Under the pieces are notes generated by a model that made no database searches, was not told the origin of the DNA, and worked only from the letters and a program-made list of their open reading frames with translations. Made by a program: the position numbers and the translations under genes. This document shows, piece after piece, positions 17,593-26,661 of a stretch of 43,964 bases of DNA. Position 1 is the stretch's first letter. Each line of letters starts with the position of its first letter. Origin of the DNA: Stramenopiles sp. TOSAG23-2 (taxonomy: Eukaryota > Sar); contig LT649275.1 in assembly GCA_900128395.1 (NCBI GenBank), forward strand, positions 3,921-47,884. Direction: 5' to 3'.

Positions 17593-18785
17593 GTTGTATT
17601 TGATAATGTTGGTGTATTATTATTTGCAGTTGCTGCTGCTGATGATGATGATGATACATCAATAGCAAGATTAATGGTTTCATCTACTTCATCATTAATT
17701 AAATCATCAAAAGTCATAGTATCATCCATTATTGTTACATTATTATTATAACGTTGCTGCTGATGGGTAGTATTTTCATCATCATCATCTTCTTCCTCCT
17801 CCTCCTCCTCCTCCTGCACCTCTTGTTCAACGTTAACGTTTTTGTTGATATCATTTACTACTACTGAATTTTTGTTATCATTATCATTTATATCATCATT
17901 TTCATTTTCTGGTAAAGAACGTGGGGATTGTATTTTAATAACATGTTTTTTAATTTGTTTTGGGCTGTTTGTTTTTTTCGTAGTAGTATTATTACTGGAT
18001 GGTTTTATTCTCATCGTTTTGTTCAATGCCGTATTTATTTTTAAATTTTTACCATTATTAGTTTTACTATTTTTATTTTTATTATTCATATCAGATGGTG
18101 ACGGTTTGATATTCAATATAGTACGTTTTTGCCTTGAATCCATTATTCCAAGTAATGTATTTGCACTTTCATGGAAATGCTCATTGTAAGGCCAAAATGC
18201 TTCTCGAGCTTTTGCACGTGTTTTAGCAGATGCGTCTTCGTATCCTGAACGTAAAGCAGTGAAAATTTCTTCACCATCACGTTCTGATAAAGTTTCCCAA
18301 TTTTCAACTACAATACATATACCTTCCATGGCATTTTCACGTATTCTTGTATTTTTACTATGACATGCAGAATCAACTAAAGTATGAATGACTTGTTTTG
18401 ATCCTTCTTCGCATAATTTCAACGTAGACCATAAACATTTCGATGCGTATGTTGCCATTACTTTATTCGCCCCTGCACTCACTTCAATAATATTTGGTAA
18501 ACAAAAATCAATAACTATACAACCATTTGAGTTACCATTAATAGCAATAGATGTAATAGCTTTACATGCTTCACGTACAATTGATGAACGTAAATCTTGT
18601 AACTGCTTTTGCATTGGTATCCTTAATTGTCGGAAAAAATCTTTGGTCAATACTTTCATATCGTTTGAATTTTTTGTTACGTATTTCTCTAAATCAACTA
18701 AACCTTTCATACGTGGTTGCCAATTTTCATCATTATCTGATAATACTTTAGTTATTTTATCCAAGTTAAATTTTCCTCTCGACAT
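16941..18785 (-). CDS. CLASP N-terminal / TOG-domain HEAT-repeat protein
   Basis: 614 aa. Residues about 1-225 form HEAT-type helices of the CLASP_N/TOG class: NWQPRMKGLVDLEKYV, then LRSSIVREACKAITSIA (the family's most conserved stretch, RS..VREA...I..L), KVMATYASKCLW and TRIRENAMEGICIVVENW. TOG domains bind tubulin and regulate microtubule growth. The middle (about 230-540) is low complexity: Asn runs of ten, an acidic run of Glu and Asp, Ser and Ala runs. The last 80 residues are a helical segment with heptad-like spacing (HNHRSHVDQVLAILRKEMEI). Only one TOG domain is visible, so it is shorter than animal CLASP and may act with a partner. Microtubule or ciliary role is inference. Confidence 0.8.
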
Positions 18786-19739
18786 AATTATTATATAAAT
18801 TATTGGTAATTATTGATGATGGTGAAAACGTAATTTTTTATTTTCTGTATATGTTTTTGTGTATATACAAATCTTGTAACTATCGTGTATACGCAAAGAG
18901 AGAGAGAGAGAGAGAGAGAGAGTGAGTGGGTGAGTGAAAGTGACCTTTTTTACAACAAACGATAACTTGTTACTTTGTACTGTTTTATCTATCTCATCAA
19001 TCAATTGATATAAAAAAATATATTTATTTTTTTATGACGATTTTCCACTTAGAAATCAATAGTATTTGCATGCTAATCTAATCAAATGCACCATAATACC
19101 GATTCTAATTCGATTCGATTATGTAGTTGATTTTTTTATAACGTCTCGTGGTCTTCAGAATCGCCAATTCCGGATATTTTATCATAACCTTGAAATATCA
19201 ATAATACAACGTAATATCACCTAAAACGACGTCTCAAATTGGGTATTTTAGTATTTTAATGGTAGCATTTTTTTCCTAGGAAACAATGACTGTTAATATA
19301 TAAAATAGATACTTAGTATGGTTCCAATGGTGTACTTTTCTTTTTTTTAATTTTATCATTGGTAATAATTTACTTACAATACTAATTCACGTAGTTAAAA
19401 CATGTAAATATATTTTTTCAACCATGAATTCCATTATTGAAATTATTTGCTATTCAAAAATAAACGCACCACTTATTATTCACCACACCGACGCGGTCGT
19501 TACTAAAAATAGAATTTACGTCGGTGACGTTTTGATGTGTGTGTCACTCTTGATATCAGTGTATGTAGCTATTACATTTCTACAAAGACAAATATATATA
19601 TATATATATATTCACCGTTGCATCTCTCGTGAATTACAAAACAAAAAAATATATCATTGTTTGTTGTTGCTCTTGTTCATTAAGTCGTGATAGTAGTAAG
19701 AATAATAATATTATTTAAGAACTGATTATTAATATTATT
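18786..19739. other. Divergent intergenic region (bidirectional promoter)
   Basis: Lies between two divergently transcribed genes, so it must hold both promoters. Contains (GA)n at 18897-18922, octamer ATTTGCAT at 19064-19071, and a less AT-rich patch about 19080-19260 with no frame. A (TA)n is at about 19590-19610. A short open frame at 19424-19690 has no coding character. Confidence 0.45.
18897..18922. repeat. (GA)n microsatellite
   Basis: Thirteen uninterrupted AG units upstream of the TOG-domain gene; on that gene's strand it is a CT-rich tract near the 5' end. Confidence 0.9.
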
Positions 19740-22700
19740 ATGGCGGAAGATAATCCAGAATTAGAAGGAAAAGCTATTGATGTGACTATTACATCGTCAA
19801 CCTTTGCAAAAGTAGCAAATTATTTCGTTGCGGTACAAATTGATAAAGGTGCAAAGTTACGTACAGAAGTTAGTGCTGGGACGGAAAAACCGAAATTTAA
19901 AAAAAGCAAGCATCGGTTGGAATTAGGTACTAGTTTGGATGTCGATACACAATCCGTGCTTACGTTAGGTGCATTTGTTGTGTTGCCATCGAAAACTGGT
20001 GGAAAAGGGGCGGCACGATTACTTGGTTCAGTACAATATAAATTATCTGAAGCATGCGTTAGGTTAGTTAGAGGAGAAACGGTACCGGAAGATTTAACAT
20101 TTGTTCGTAATGCTGGGCCTGATCGAAAAATACCAGTAGGTAAAATTAGTATATCACTCAGTTTATATGGTGTAGGCGATGATTTGGTCGCGGGTGCCAG
20201 TGGTAAATATGCACGTTTGATAAATGTTATTGTACATAGTGCTCGAAACGTTTCCAATCAATTTGCTCGGGATAAGCAAAACGGGGAACAAGCTAGTACG
20301 ATGATGGAAGCGCGTATTATTACGAAAGAGCATGAATCATTAATACAAAAATTAAATGTATCAACGGTGACTGGATTGGATGGCGATGATGTTGAATTAA
20401 GGCAAGCTTTATCCAAGGAAATGCCCGAGCGTTTAGCAGAAACGAGGGTGAAAAGAAATGATCCAAATCCAAAATTTGATGAAATTATGACCGTTTCTTG
20501 TTTAGATAAAGATTCACAAGATGGTGTTTTATTACGGCTTGATCTTGTACAAGATGGGGTAGATACTCCATGGCCATCAACGGGTGGAATTTCTATTCCT
20601 GTAGATGATATCATGGCTGGGCATCAATACGATTTAAGAGTTGATTGTGGCACTTTTAAATTAGATGGTAAGAAAATTACGCAATCATTATTTGTTAGCA
20701 TATGGGCACGGGATAGTCCAAATGTGGAACAACAAGCTTTAAAATTTGCACCTCAATCATCACGTTTAGAAGTGATGGTGAAAGGATTTGATGATACATG
20801 GCCGTTTCAAGTGGAAAGATTACTGGCATGTGCAAATGTATACACGGAAGAAGCATATGCAAAGATTAAGATGGACTTGTCGAAGATATCAAATGGTGAT
20901 TTAGATACGGAAATACCAATACCATCATTTGGTTTATTGCCATTGAATGATGTTGGTTCCGGTCCATCTTTGCAGCCAGTGAAAGAAAATAATACACGTG
21001 ATAACAATTTATTGAATACCTTGTCAAAATGTACACCGGTCATCTCGCCATTAAAAGGAGCTCCGCGATTTGATCATCGTTTCCTATTTAATATTGGGTT
21101 GCGGGGCACACCTGGTGTCAATCATTATCCGGACAAAGGTTTGCCAGCTGCCGTTGTTTTTTATTACTTTCGTCAAAATACGATTGAACCATTTGGTGGT
21201 GCTAGAGCTGAGTTTTTGGGTAATGACGTCCCATGCAAATTTTGTGGATTTAGTGTGTTAGAGCTTCCGAAGGACCATCCAGAGGATGGTACACCACAGC
21301 CATTTCTAAAAAAACATATTACATTGTTGCCCCCAGGTGGTGCAACGACTGGGCAACATCGTGATGGTCCTGGAATGAGAGTGGTGACGCGTTATTGGAG
21401 TGGGGAAACATTTTTACGGCATATGAAAGAAGGTGATCCGTTAAAAGATAGTAAAGCAAGTGGTGGTGCGGTGAATTGGACCGTTGTAAGTGCAGATGTG
21501 CACCACTATGAAACATTAAAAAATATATCAAAAACTAAAAATTTAAGTGGCATGGCAAAAGCTGTTGCCGACGAAGCTCTTCTCGAAGCAAAAGAATCGG
21601 GAAATAAACGAGATGATGACGACGATCCATTTGGATTGCTAGGAGGTGGAGGTGGCTCAAACCAATCTAACCCATCTACTATCTCCCAAAAGAAAAATAC
21701 ACCATCACCTCCTAATTACCCACCAACCAATGATAGAAATGTGTCAAATGAAGAAGCGGAATTAGCAAGACTTGAGCAGAGCTTAAGCTCGCAGTCGAAA
21801 ATGATACCTGCAAATAGTGGCATGACAAATGATCAAATACAGGCACAACAAAAAGCGATACAGCAAACATTAGCATCAAATACAGCAACGGAAAGAGAAG
21901 TTGCGCAACTACATAAACGTTTAGCAGTTATAACTGAAGATATTACACATAAACAAAATTTAATCGATCGTCTATTAAAAGAAGTAGATAAAAGATCAGA
22001 GGCAATTCGAACCTGTGGTGTTGAAATTGTACAGTTACGCAGGCAAAATAAACAGTTAGAAGGTGAGCGGAATGATGCACAACGTGCGTTGAAGGAAATG
22101 CAAGCGCAAGAGAGTCGCGAAGTAGAGGAATTAGCAAAAAATGTAGATACAATACAAAGTGCAACGCCGCAAGAATTAGCAAGACAATTAGTGTCATTGA
22201 GTGCAAAATACAAAGCGGAGAGGGAAAGAAATAATCAAATGCTTTTAAAGTTGAAAAAATTGTATCAACAAGCATCGGAAGTAAGACATTCTAAAGCACA
22301 TTATGAAAAATTAGAAAAAGCGCATCAAGCGCAAGCACAATATATACAAAAATTACAGCAAGAAAATCAGAAAATTGAAGTATATAAAGCAACGATCCGA
22401 ACGCAAGAAAAGGTTGTGGCAAAGTTGGAAGAATTAATTGAATCGAAATTACGTGGTAGAAAAGGCGATGCTAATAGTACGACATTCCGTTTAAAGCAAG
22501 AAGTTGCACGCTTAACAGAACGCAACAATGAATTAGAAAAAAAATTATTTGCAGGTGGTGCTGATGGTACCATAGCAGTTGAACGTGTACAGGAATTGGA
22601 GGAACAGTTGAGGCAGCTACGAGCTCGTGGTGGTATGCGTGCAGCACTTAATCATGAAGGTTCAGCAGAAACTCATATGCAGAAAGATAGTGCTATATCA

Positions 22701-22850
22701 GCATTGGAGGCTCAATTGGTTGAAAATGCAAAAGGTTTTGCAAAGCAAATATCGGACTTAAAGATTCAAGTCATGGAAGCTGCAAATGGTGGTGATAGTG
22801 AAAATATCGGACTTAAAGATTCAAGTCATGGAAGCTGCAAATGGTGGTGA
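19740..22850 (+). CDS. C2-domain / coiled-coil protein, CCDC33-like
   Basis: 1036 aa. Residues about 10-150 and 155-335 look like C2 beta-sandwich domains (VDVTI-type strands, KLRTEVS..TEKPKF, LINVIVHSARNV, VKRNDPNPKFDE). A third C2-like region spans about 345-620. After a Gly/Pro/Asn linker, about 675-1020 is continuous coiled coil (LARLEQSL.., LAVITEDITHKQNLIDRLLKE, LVSLSAKYKAERERN, YIQKLQQENQKIE). C2 repeats followed by this coil are the layout of CCDC33, a protein linked to cilia and sperm in animals; a flagellar role is inferred, not shown. The extreme C terminus is odd: a 55-bp tandem duplication shifts the frame, giving the tail NIGLKDSSHGSCKWW. The CDS overlaps the convergent EndoU CDS by 38 bp. 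Confidence 0.72.
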   Translation: MAEDNPELEGKAIDVTITSSTFAKVANYFVAVQIDKGAKLRTEVSAGTEKPKFKKSKHRLELGTSLDVDTQSVLTLGAFVVLPSKTGGKGAARLLGSVQYKLSEACVRLVRGETVPEDLTFVRNAGPDRKIPVGKISISLSLYGVGDDLVAGASGKYARLINVIVHSARNVSNQFARDKQNGEQASTMMEARIITKEHESLIQKLNVSTVTGLDGDDVELRQALSKEMPERLAETRVKRNDPNPKFDEIMTVSCLDKDSQDGVLLRLDLVQDGVDTPWPSTGGISIPVDDIMAGHQYDLRVDCGTFKLDGKKITQSLFVSIWARDSPNVEQQALKFAPQSSRLEVMVKGFDDTWPFQVERLLACANVYTEEAYAKIKMDLSKISNGDLDTEIPIPSFGLLPLNDVGSGPSLQPVKENNTRDNNLLNTLSKCTPVISPLKGAPRFDHRFLFNIGLRGTPGVNHYPDKGLPAAVVFYYFRQNTIEPFGGARAEFLGNDVPCKFCGFSVLELPKDHPEDGTPQPFLKKHITLLPPGGATTGQHRDGPGMRVVTRYWSGETFLRHMKEGDPLKDSKASGGAVNWTVVSADVHHYETLKNISKTKNLSGMAKAVADEALLEAKESGNKRDDDDDPFGLLGGGGGSNQSNPSTISQKKNTPSPPNYPPTNDRNVSNEEAELARLEQSLSSQSKMIPANSGMTNDQIQAQQKAIQQTLASNTATEREVAQLHKRLAVITEDITHKQNLIDRLLKEVDKRSEAIRTCGVEIVQLRRQNKQLEGERNDAQRALKEMQAQESREVEELAKNVDTIQSATPQELARQLVSLSAKYKAERERNNQMLLKLKKLYQQASEVRHSKAHYEKLEKAHQAQAQYIQKLQQENQKIEVYKATIRTQEKVVAKLEELIESKLRGRKGDANSTTFRLKQEVARLTERNNELEKKLFAGGADGTIAVERVQELEEQLRQLRARGGMRAALNHEGSAETHMQKDSAISALEAQLVENAKGFAKQISDLKIQVMEAANGGDSENIGLKDSSHGSCKWW

Positions 22851-22856
22851 TAGTGA
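22747..22856. repeat. 55-bp exact tandem duplication at a convergent gene junction
   Basis: 22747-22801 and 22802-22856 are identical by eye. Copy 1 lies in the C2/coiled-coil gene in its normal frame. Copy 2 is read one frame off by that gene and, antisense, encodes the last residues of the EndoU gene. Confidence 0.93.
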
Positions 22857-24297
22857 CGAGTGCATATTTACCTCTACCAAATTTATGGCAGACTAAATTT
22901 ACATTGTATGGTCCTAACTCAACTAAATTGTCGCCATCTTCGCCACAGAAATAAACTAAAGTATATATTCCTAGTTCAAATTCTGGTGTAGTCCCAATAA
23001 ATGAAGTTGATACAGGTTTCAATGCACCATCCCATTCAAATTGAATTGTAACGAGGCGGGAGTCATTGTGTGACAATGGAGAATCATATCCACGTGGCCT
23101 TCCCTTCGGTCTGATGAAACCTAAATAATCAAAATTATTTTTTTGTTCCTCTGAATATAACTGAATCCAATTATGCATTCCAATTGTACTTCCATCCCTA
23201 ATTTCTCCAACAAAGACATGTTCAAATGCTGATGAATCAGCACGTGTTTCACGTTTATAAAGACCAAACCATAAATCATGGACATATTGTTGAAATTTAA
23301 CAATACTGCCTTTATATTTGTTTTTTTTCACAACATATCGATATACGTATTGAAAAATTGGAGTTTCAAAACATGCATCCATGAACCTTTTCTCTTCTGA
23401 GACTTCTTGTGATGTTACTTGCTCTCTTACACCAGTTTGATTAGAGTAATTGTCAAGCAAAGCATAGAAAGATTTAAAAGTTTTTCGTTTTAACACTTCA
23501 TCTTGTACATATGTAAATAATTTATCAGGAGCCCTGTCCCCAACTTGATATGGTTTTTTTCCAGATTGTAAATCAATAGCATAATCTTGGCCTGGTTTTA
23601 AACGATTCTTCTCATCGAACAACCACAACCTAGAACATGCCTGGTCCAACGAAGTTAATTCAGCTTGCGTAGGATTAAAGTTAGTGCTTTTTGATAAACT
23701 TGTTCGAACCATTTGATGTTGTGTCGAACTAACCTTTACTAATTTACTTAGAAAAGATTCTACAAATTGTGGAGTAGGCGGTGATGAATTTGGTACAGGT
23801 TTGTTTCGTACCCAATCCCAATGCACCATTACGTTGAACTCATTTTGTAAAACTTCTTTAACAGATTTATCTACATTATCATGCAATGCATGTTTAATTT
23901 GATTTTCTAAATTTCTTAAAAAAGTAACTAGTTGAGCTACAGTTGGTACTTTTTTTTGACGCTTCATGGTACGGATAAATGAAAGTCGTTCAACAAATAT
24001 CCTATTTAATACCGGCCATGCCTTTGCACCTGAGGCGATATTATGATTTGCCCATTTTGACGTTACTTTTTTGGGAAAATTTTTACGAGTATTGTTATTA
24101 TTTCTCGGTTTGTACGGCCTACCACGAGATTCTTTTTTTTGTAGTGTCGCCATTTCAAAATCTTCTTCTTCTTCTTCTAATGCAACATCTTCAGTCTTCA
24201 CATTATTACCTGTATTGGACGTCTTCAAATCAGTGGTAGATGTATTTGCGTTCTTTTGCACTGGCTCTTGCGCTTCGCTACTTTGTAAACAACCCAT
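22813..24297 (-). CDS. EndoU-family endoribonuclease with acyl-anchor N terminus
   Basis: 494 aa from the ATG at 24297. I chose this start because it reads MGCLQSSEAQ, a strong N-myristoylation (G2) plus palmitoylation (C3) signal; the frame is open 55 codons further up, but only through TA/TG microsatellite. Residues about 60-140 are a charged linker. The rest matches XendoU/ENDOU: LDQACSRLWLFDEKNRLKPG, YAIDLQSGKK, the catalytic FEHVFVGE (H360) and GMHNW (H375), and ALKPVSTSFIGTTPEFE, whose Lys fits the third catalytic residue. EndoU enzymes cut RNA at uridines in a metal-stimulated reaction. Most animal ENDOU proteins are secreted or soluble, so a cytoplasmic-face membrane anchor is notable. 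The normal final strand after GRGKY is replaced by the repeat-encoded VTITTICSFHDLNL. Confidence 0.87.
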   Translation of the reverse strand: MGCLQSSEAQEPVQKNANTSTTDLKTSNTGNNVKTEDVALEEEEEDFEMATLQKKESRGRPYKPRNNNNTRKNFPKKVTSKWANHNIASGAKAWPVLNRIFVERLSFIRTMKRQKKVPTVAQLVTFLRNLENQIKHALHDNVDKSVKEVLQNEFNVMVHWDWVRNKPVPNSSPPTPQFVESFLSKLVKVSSTQHQMVRTSLSKSTNFNPTQAELTSLDQACSRLWLFDEKNRLKPGQDYAIDLQSGKKPYQVGDRAPDKLFTYVQDEVLKRKTFKSFYALLDNYSNQTGVREQVTSQEVSEEKRFMDACFETPIFQYVYRYVVKKNKYKGSIVKFQQYVHDLWFGLYKRETRADSSAFEHVFVGEIRDGSTIGMHNWIQLYSEEQKNNFDYLGFIRPKGRPRGYDSPLSHNDSRLVTIQFEWDGALKPVSTSFIGTTPEFELGIYTLVYFCGEDGDNLVELGPYNVNLVCHKFGRGKYALVTITTICSFHDLNL

Positions 24298-24339
24298 GCT
24301 TTTATCTTTGTGTGTGTGTGTGTGTGTATATATATATGT

Positions 24340-24378
<39 letters not shown>

Positions 24379-24863
24379 CTTTTGTGTGTATACGAGTTGA
24401 AATATATTTTTTCTTTTGTATTTATTTATATTTACTACGGACGTGCGGACGACATTATTCAATTTATATTAATAATAAAAATTGGCCATTAGAGACAAGA
24501 TGAAAGGTGTCGAGTTACACAGGAGAGAGAAAGGTTAAAAAAGGAAAACACAAAAGAAGTTTATTAGGAGTATACCAGATATTTATAAAAATGAAGATCT
24601 TGGATGTAAAAATGTTATCCATTCTAATAAAAAAACATATTACTTCGTACGCGCGTAATATTTTGTGTATGTGTTTTCCCTCTCCTCTAGCGCGAGATGA
24701 TTCAAAAATACTTTTTTAAATTAACACCAAATGCATTCTACATCTAACTTTTTACATTATATAATCATTAATTTTAAAATATGATATATTTAATGTATTG
24801 ATAACTTTGAATGAAGTGTAGATCTTCTATATCTCTCTATATCATATACATATATGTGTTGTC
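24298..24863. other. Intergenic with (TG)n(TA)n tracts
   Basis: 5' flank of EndoU and 3' flank of NIPSNAP (both minus). Holds (TG)n at about 24309-24327 followed by long (TA)n runs to about 24378, directly upstream of the EndoU ATG. Small open frames here lack coding character. Confidence 0.5.
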
Positions 24864-25505
24864 TTATTGAGCAAGGGAAAATCCAGATGGTGCCATCATA
24901 ATACCACCGACAGCATCTTCAATAACACCAGTTGTAAGTCCTTCAAAAGATTCGGCACGATCCAAAACATAAATTTCTTGTTGATTTCCAACTAATGTTT
25001 CAAAGTGGCCAACATTTTGACATTCCTCTCTGTCAGGGCCATCCTCTTCATCATTATATTCAAAATCCAACTTTTGCAATAAATATTTTCCATTTTGTCC
25101 ACTTTCAATGGTCTCAATATCAAGCCACCCTTCGGTCATGATTGAATGTTGACTAACAAGCCATGGTCGTATGGTTGTAATATATTCCCCAAACCCTTTA
25201 TCACTTGCTAATGCTGCTCTTACATCTGTACGGTGGTCAAAACTTTCATATTCCCAAAAGTGACAAACCGAATTTAATACATCTCCCATTTCCAATATAA
25301 AAAATCCATTGCATTTAGATGCATCAGTACGTGCTTTGAAGGCATCTGATCCAGTGAGTGCTAAATAATCCATCAAATGTTCAGGTTTTAATTGATATGT
25401 CCTGATTTCATATAATTTTCGTTCAATAATATCATCGGTACTAAATGATCTTATTGGAATATTTCGTAATTTATTTGCTGTTGATCTTGCAATTGCACTT
25501 AACAT
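24864..25505 (-). CDS. NIPSNAP family protein, mitochondrial
   Basis: 213 aa. Residues 1-25 (MLSAIARSTANKLRNIPIRS then FSTDD) form a typical basic, Ser/Arg-rich mitochondrial presequence. The body reads YEIRTYQLKPEHLMDYL, then VCHFWEYESFDHRTDVRAAL, then IRPWLVSQHS, the NIPSNAP signature (YElRtY.lkP, .h.W.Y.s...R...r..L, i.p.l..q.s). NIPSNAPs are dimeric alpha/beta-barrel ferredoxin-like proteins of mitochondria; animal members act in mitophagy signalling, but the biochemical role is unsettled. Co-occurrence with ATG101 in the window is probably chance. Confidence 0.88.
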   Translation of the reverse strand: MLSAIARSTANKLRNIPIRSFSTDDIIERKLYEIRTYQLKPEHLMDYLALTGSDAFKARTDASKCNGFFILEMGDVLNSVCHFWEYESFDHRTDVRAALASDKGFGEYITTIRPWLVSQHSIMTEGWLDIETIESGQNGKYLLQKLDFEYNDEEDGPDREECQNVGHFETLVGNQQEIYVLDRAESFEGLTTGVIEDAVGGIMMAPSGFSLAQ

Positions 25506-26176
25506 GGTGGATATTGATTTGTAATATATGTATATATATATGTGTGTTTATAGGTATATGATATATTTATAGATATGATATGTATTATATGAAAATGATA
25601 ATGAAAGTTGATGTTCTCTCTTTTTTTTTTTGTATCATATACTGAATATCTATATATATAATAACACATGTATAACATATATCTATCTATCTATATAAAT
25701 CTATTTTATTATTATTCATATTCAAAAAGAGAATATATATGTTATAATGTTTTTATCATCCGGTCATCCGGATCGATATTTTTGTGGCCGTATTAAAAGA
25801 TAACCCTAATTGAACTAATGAGAACATGAAAAATGGGAAACATTTTCAACATACTATCTTTATGCTGTACTTATGTGAAAGTTAATGCTTCACTCATTTT
25901 AAAGAAATAATCTTTCAACAAATGACTACATGTTTATTTGTGATGTTATAACGATACATCAAATCTAGCACAATTTGATTCTGCTACATGATGTATAAAG
26001 AACGCAGATCCGAGTCTGCACTGGATTGAAATAATACTAGACGAAAGTACACACAAATACAAGTAACATACATGTCTTTCATGTGACATATGCTTTGTTT
26101 GTATAGATCGCATATCGTTTTAACAGTTGTTATTGTATGCTTTCTGTCTTGCAAGCCACATCAATTATTATATACT

Positions 26177-26299
26177 TCAACCTCTTTTCCTTTTACGTGT
26201 ACGTCCTGTTACATTGTGGGTGTTCCCACATGCTGCACACATAGCAGCCTCACAAGCTTGGCAATAATATAGATATGGTGCTATATTATTGCCAATATA
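26177..26299 (-). pseudogene. Cys-rich coding scrap or terminal exon
   Basis: A 40-codon open frame ends at TGA 26177-26179 and reads YLYYCQACEAAMCAACGNTH then a basic RKRKRG tail. Four cysteines in C-x2-C-x4-C-x2-C form look like half of a zinc-binding motif. No ATG precedes it. An AG just before CACCATAT (about 26281) could be a splice acceptor. It is either the last exon of an unrecognised gene or a transposase/zinc-finger relic. Confidence 0.3.
26259..26294. repeat. 14-bp perfect inverted repeat (hairpin)
   Basis: tggcaataatatag at 26259-26272 is the exact reverse complement of ctatattattgcca at 26281-26294, with an 8-nt loop. It overlaps the Cys-rich scrap. May be a recombination footprint, an element end or a regulatory hairpin. 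Confidence 0.8.
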
Positions 26300-26661
26300 T
26301 CATATATAAAAGTTCCAGTATAAATCTCTTTTAGAAATGGGAAACGATGGTGTTATGCTTAATCAAGATTTCATAATATTGATGTCTAAATTGATAACAC
26401 GAGACTGCAGGAAGTGCTCAAATAAAGTATTCGTGAGCAGAACTGCAACTGAGTACCTAGAAAGAACTCCAACAAACTTCATATATATATATTTATAGTT
26501 ATTGTATCTTGTATATGAAAATGACAATGAAAAAGTTGATGTTCTCCTTTGTTTTATTTATGGTTTAAATATCTGTATATAATATACCATGTATCATATC
26601 ATATCTATCTATAAATAAATCTAGATCATTAAAAGAGGGAAAAAATTATATATACCAATGA

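Larger units (their letters stand above)
25506..26661. other. Intergenic, less AT-rich patch with debris and diverged repeats
   Basis: About 25548-25740 and 26495-26645 are diverged direct repeats (shared tatgaaaatga.aatgaaa..gttgatgttctc and tatctatctata blocks). Between them, composition shifts towards G and C and short coding-like scraps appear, e.g. plus-strand codons from ATG 26338 reading DCRKCSNKVFVSRTATEYL. No intact gene. Confidence 0.5.

Noticed and set aside
17248-17751. Long plus-strand ORF opposite the TOG-domain gene
   Set aside because: It is the antisense shadow of low-complexity Asn/Glu/Asp codons, giving Leu/Ser/Phe runs.
19020-19270. Possible snRNA gene in the less AT-rich intergenic patch
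   Set aside because: No recognisable Sm site plus stem-loop arrangement or U6-like core could be found.
19424-19690. 88-codon ORF upstream of the CCDC33-like gene
   Set aside because: Includes microsatellite codons and no recognisable composition or motif; likely promoter or 5' UTR DNA.
24298-24462. 55-residue N-terminal extension of EndoU
   Set aside because: It is translated TA and TG microsatellite (runs of YIYI and THTH), and the downstream MGC start is a clear acylation signal.
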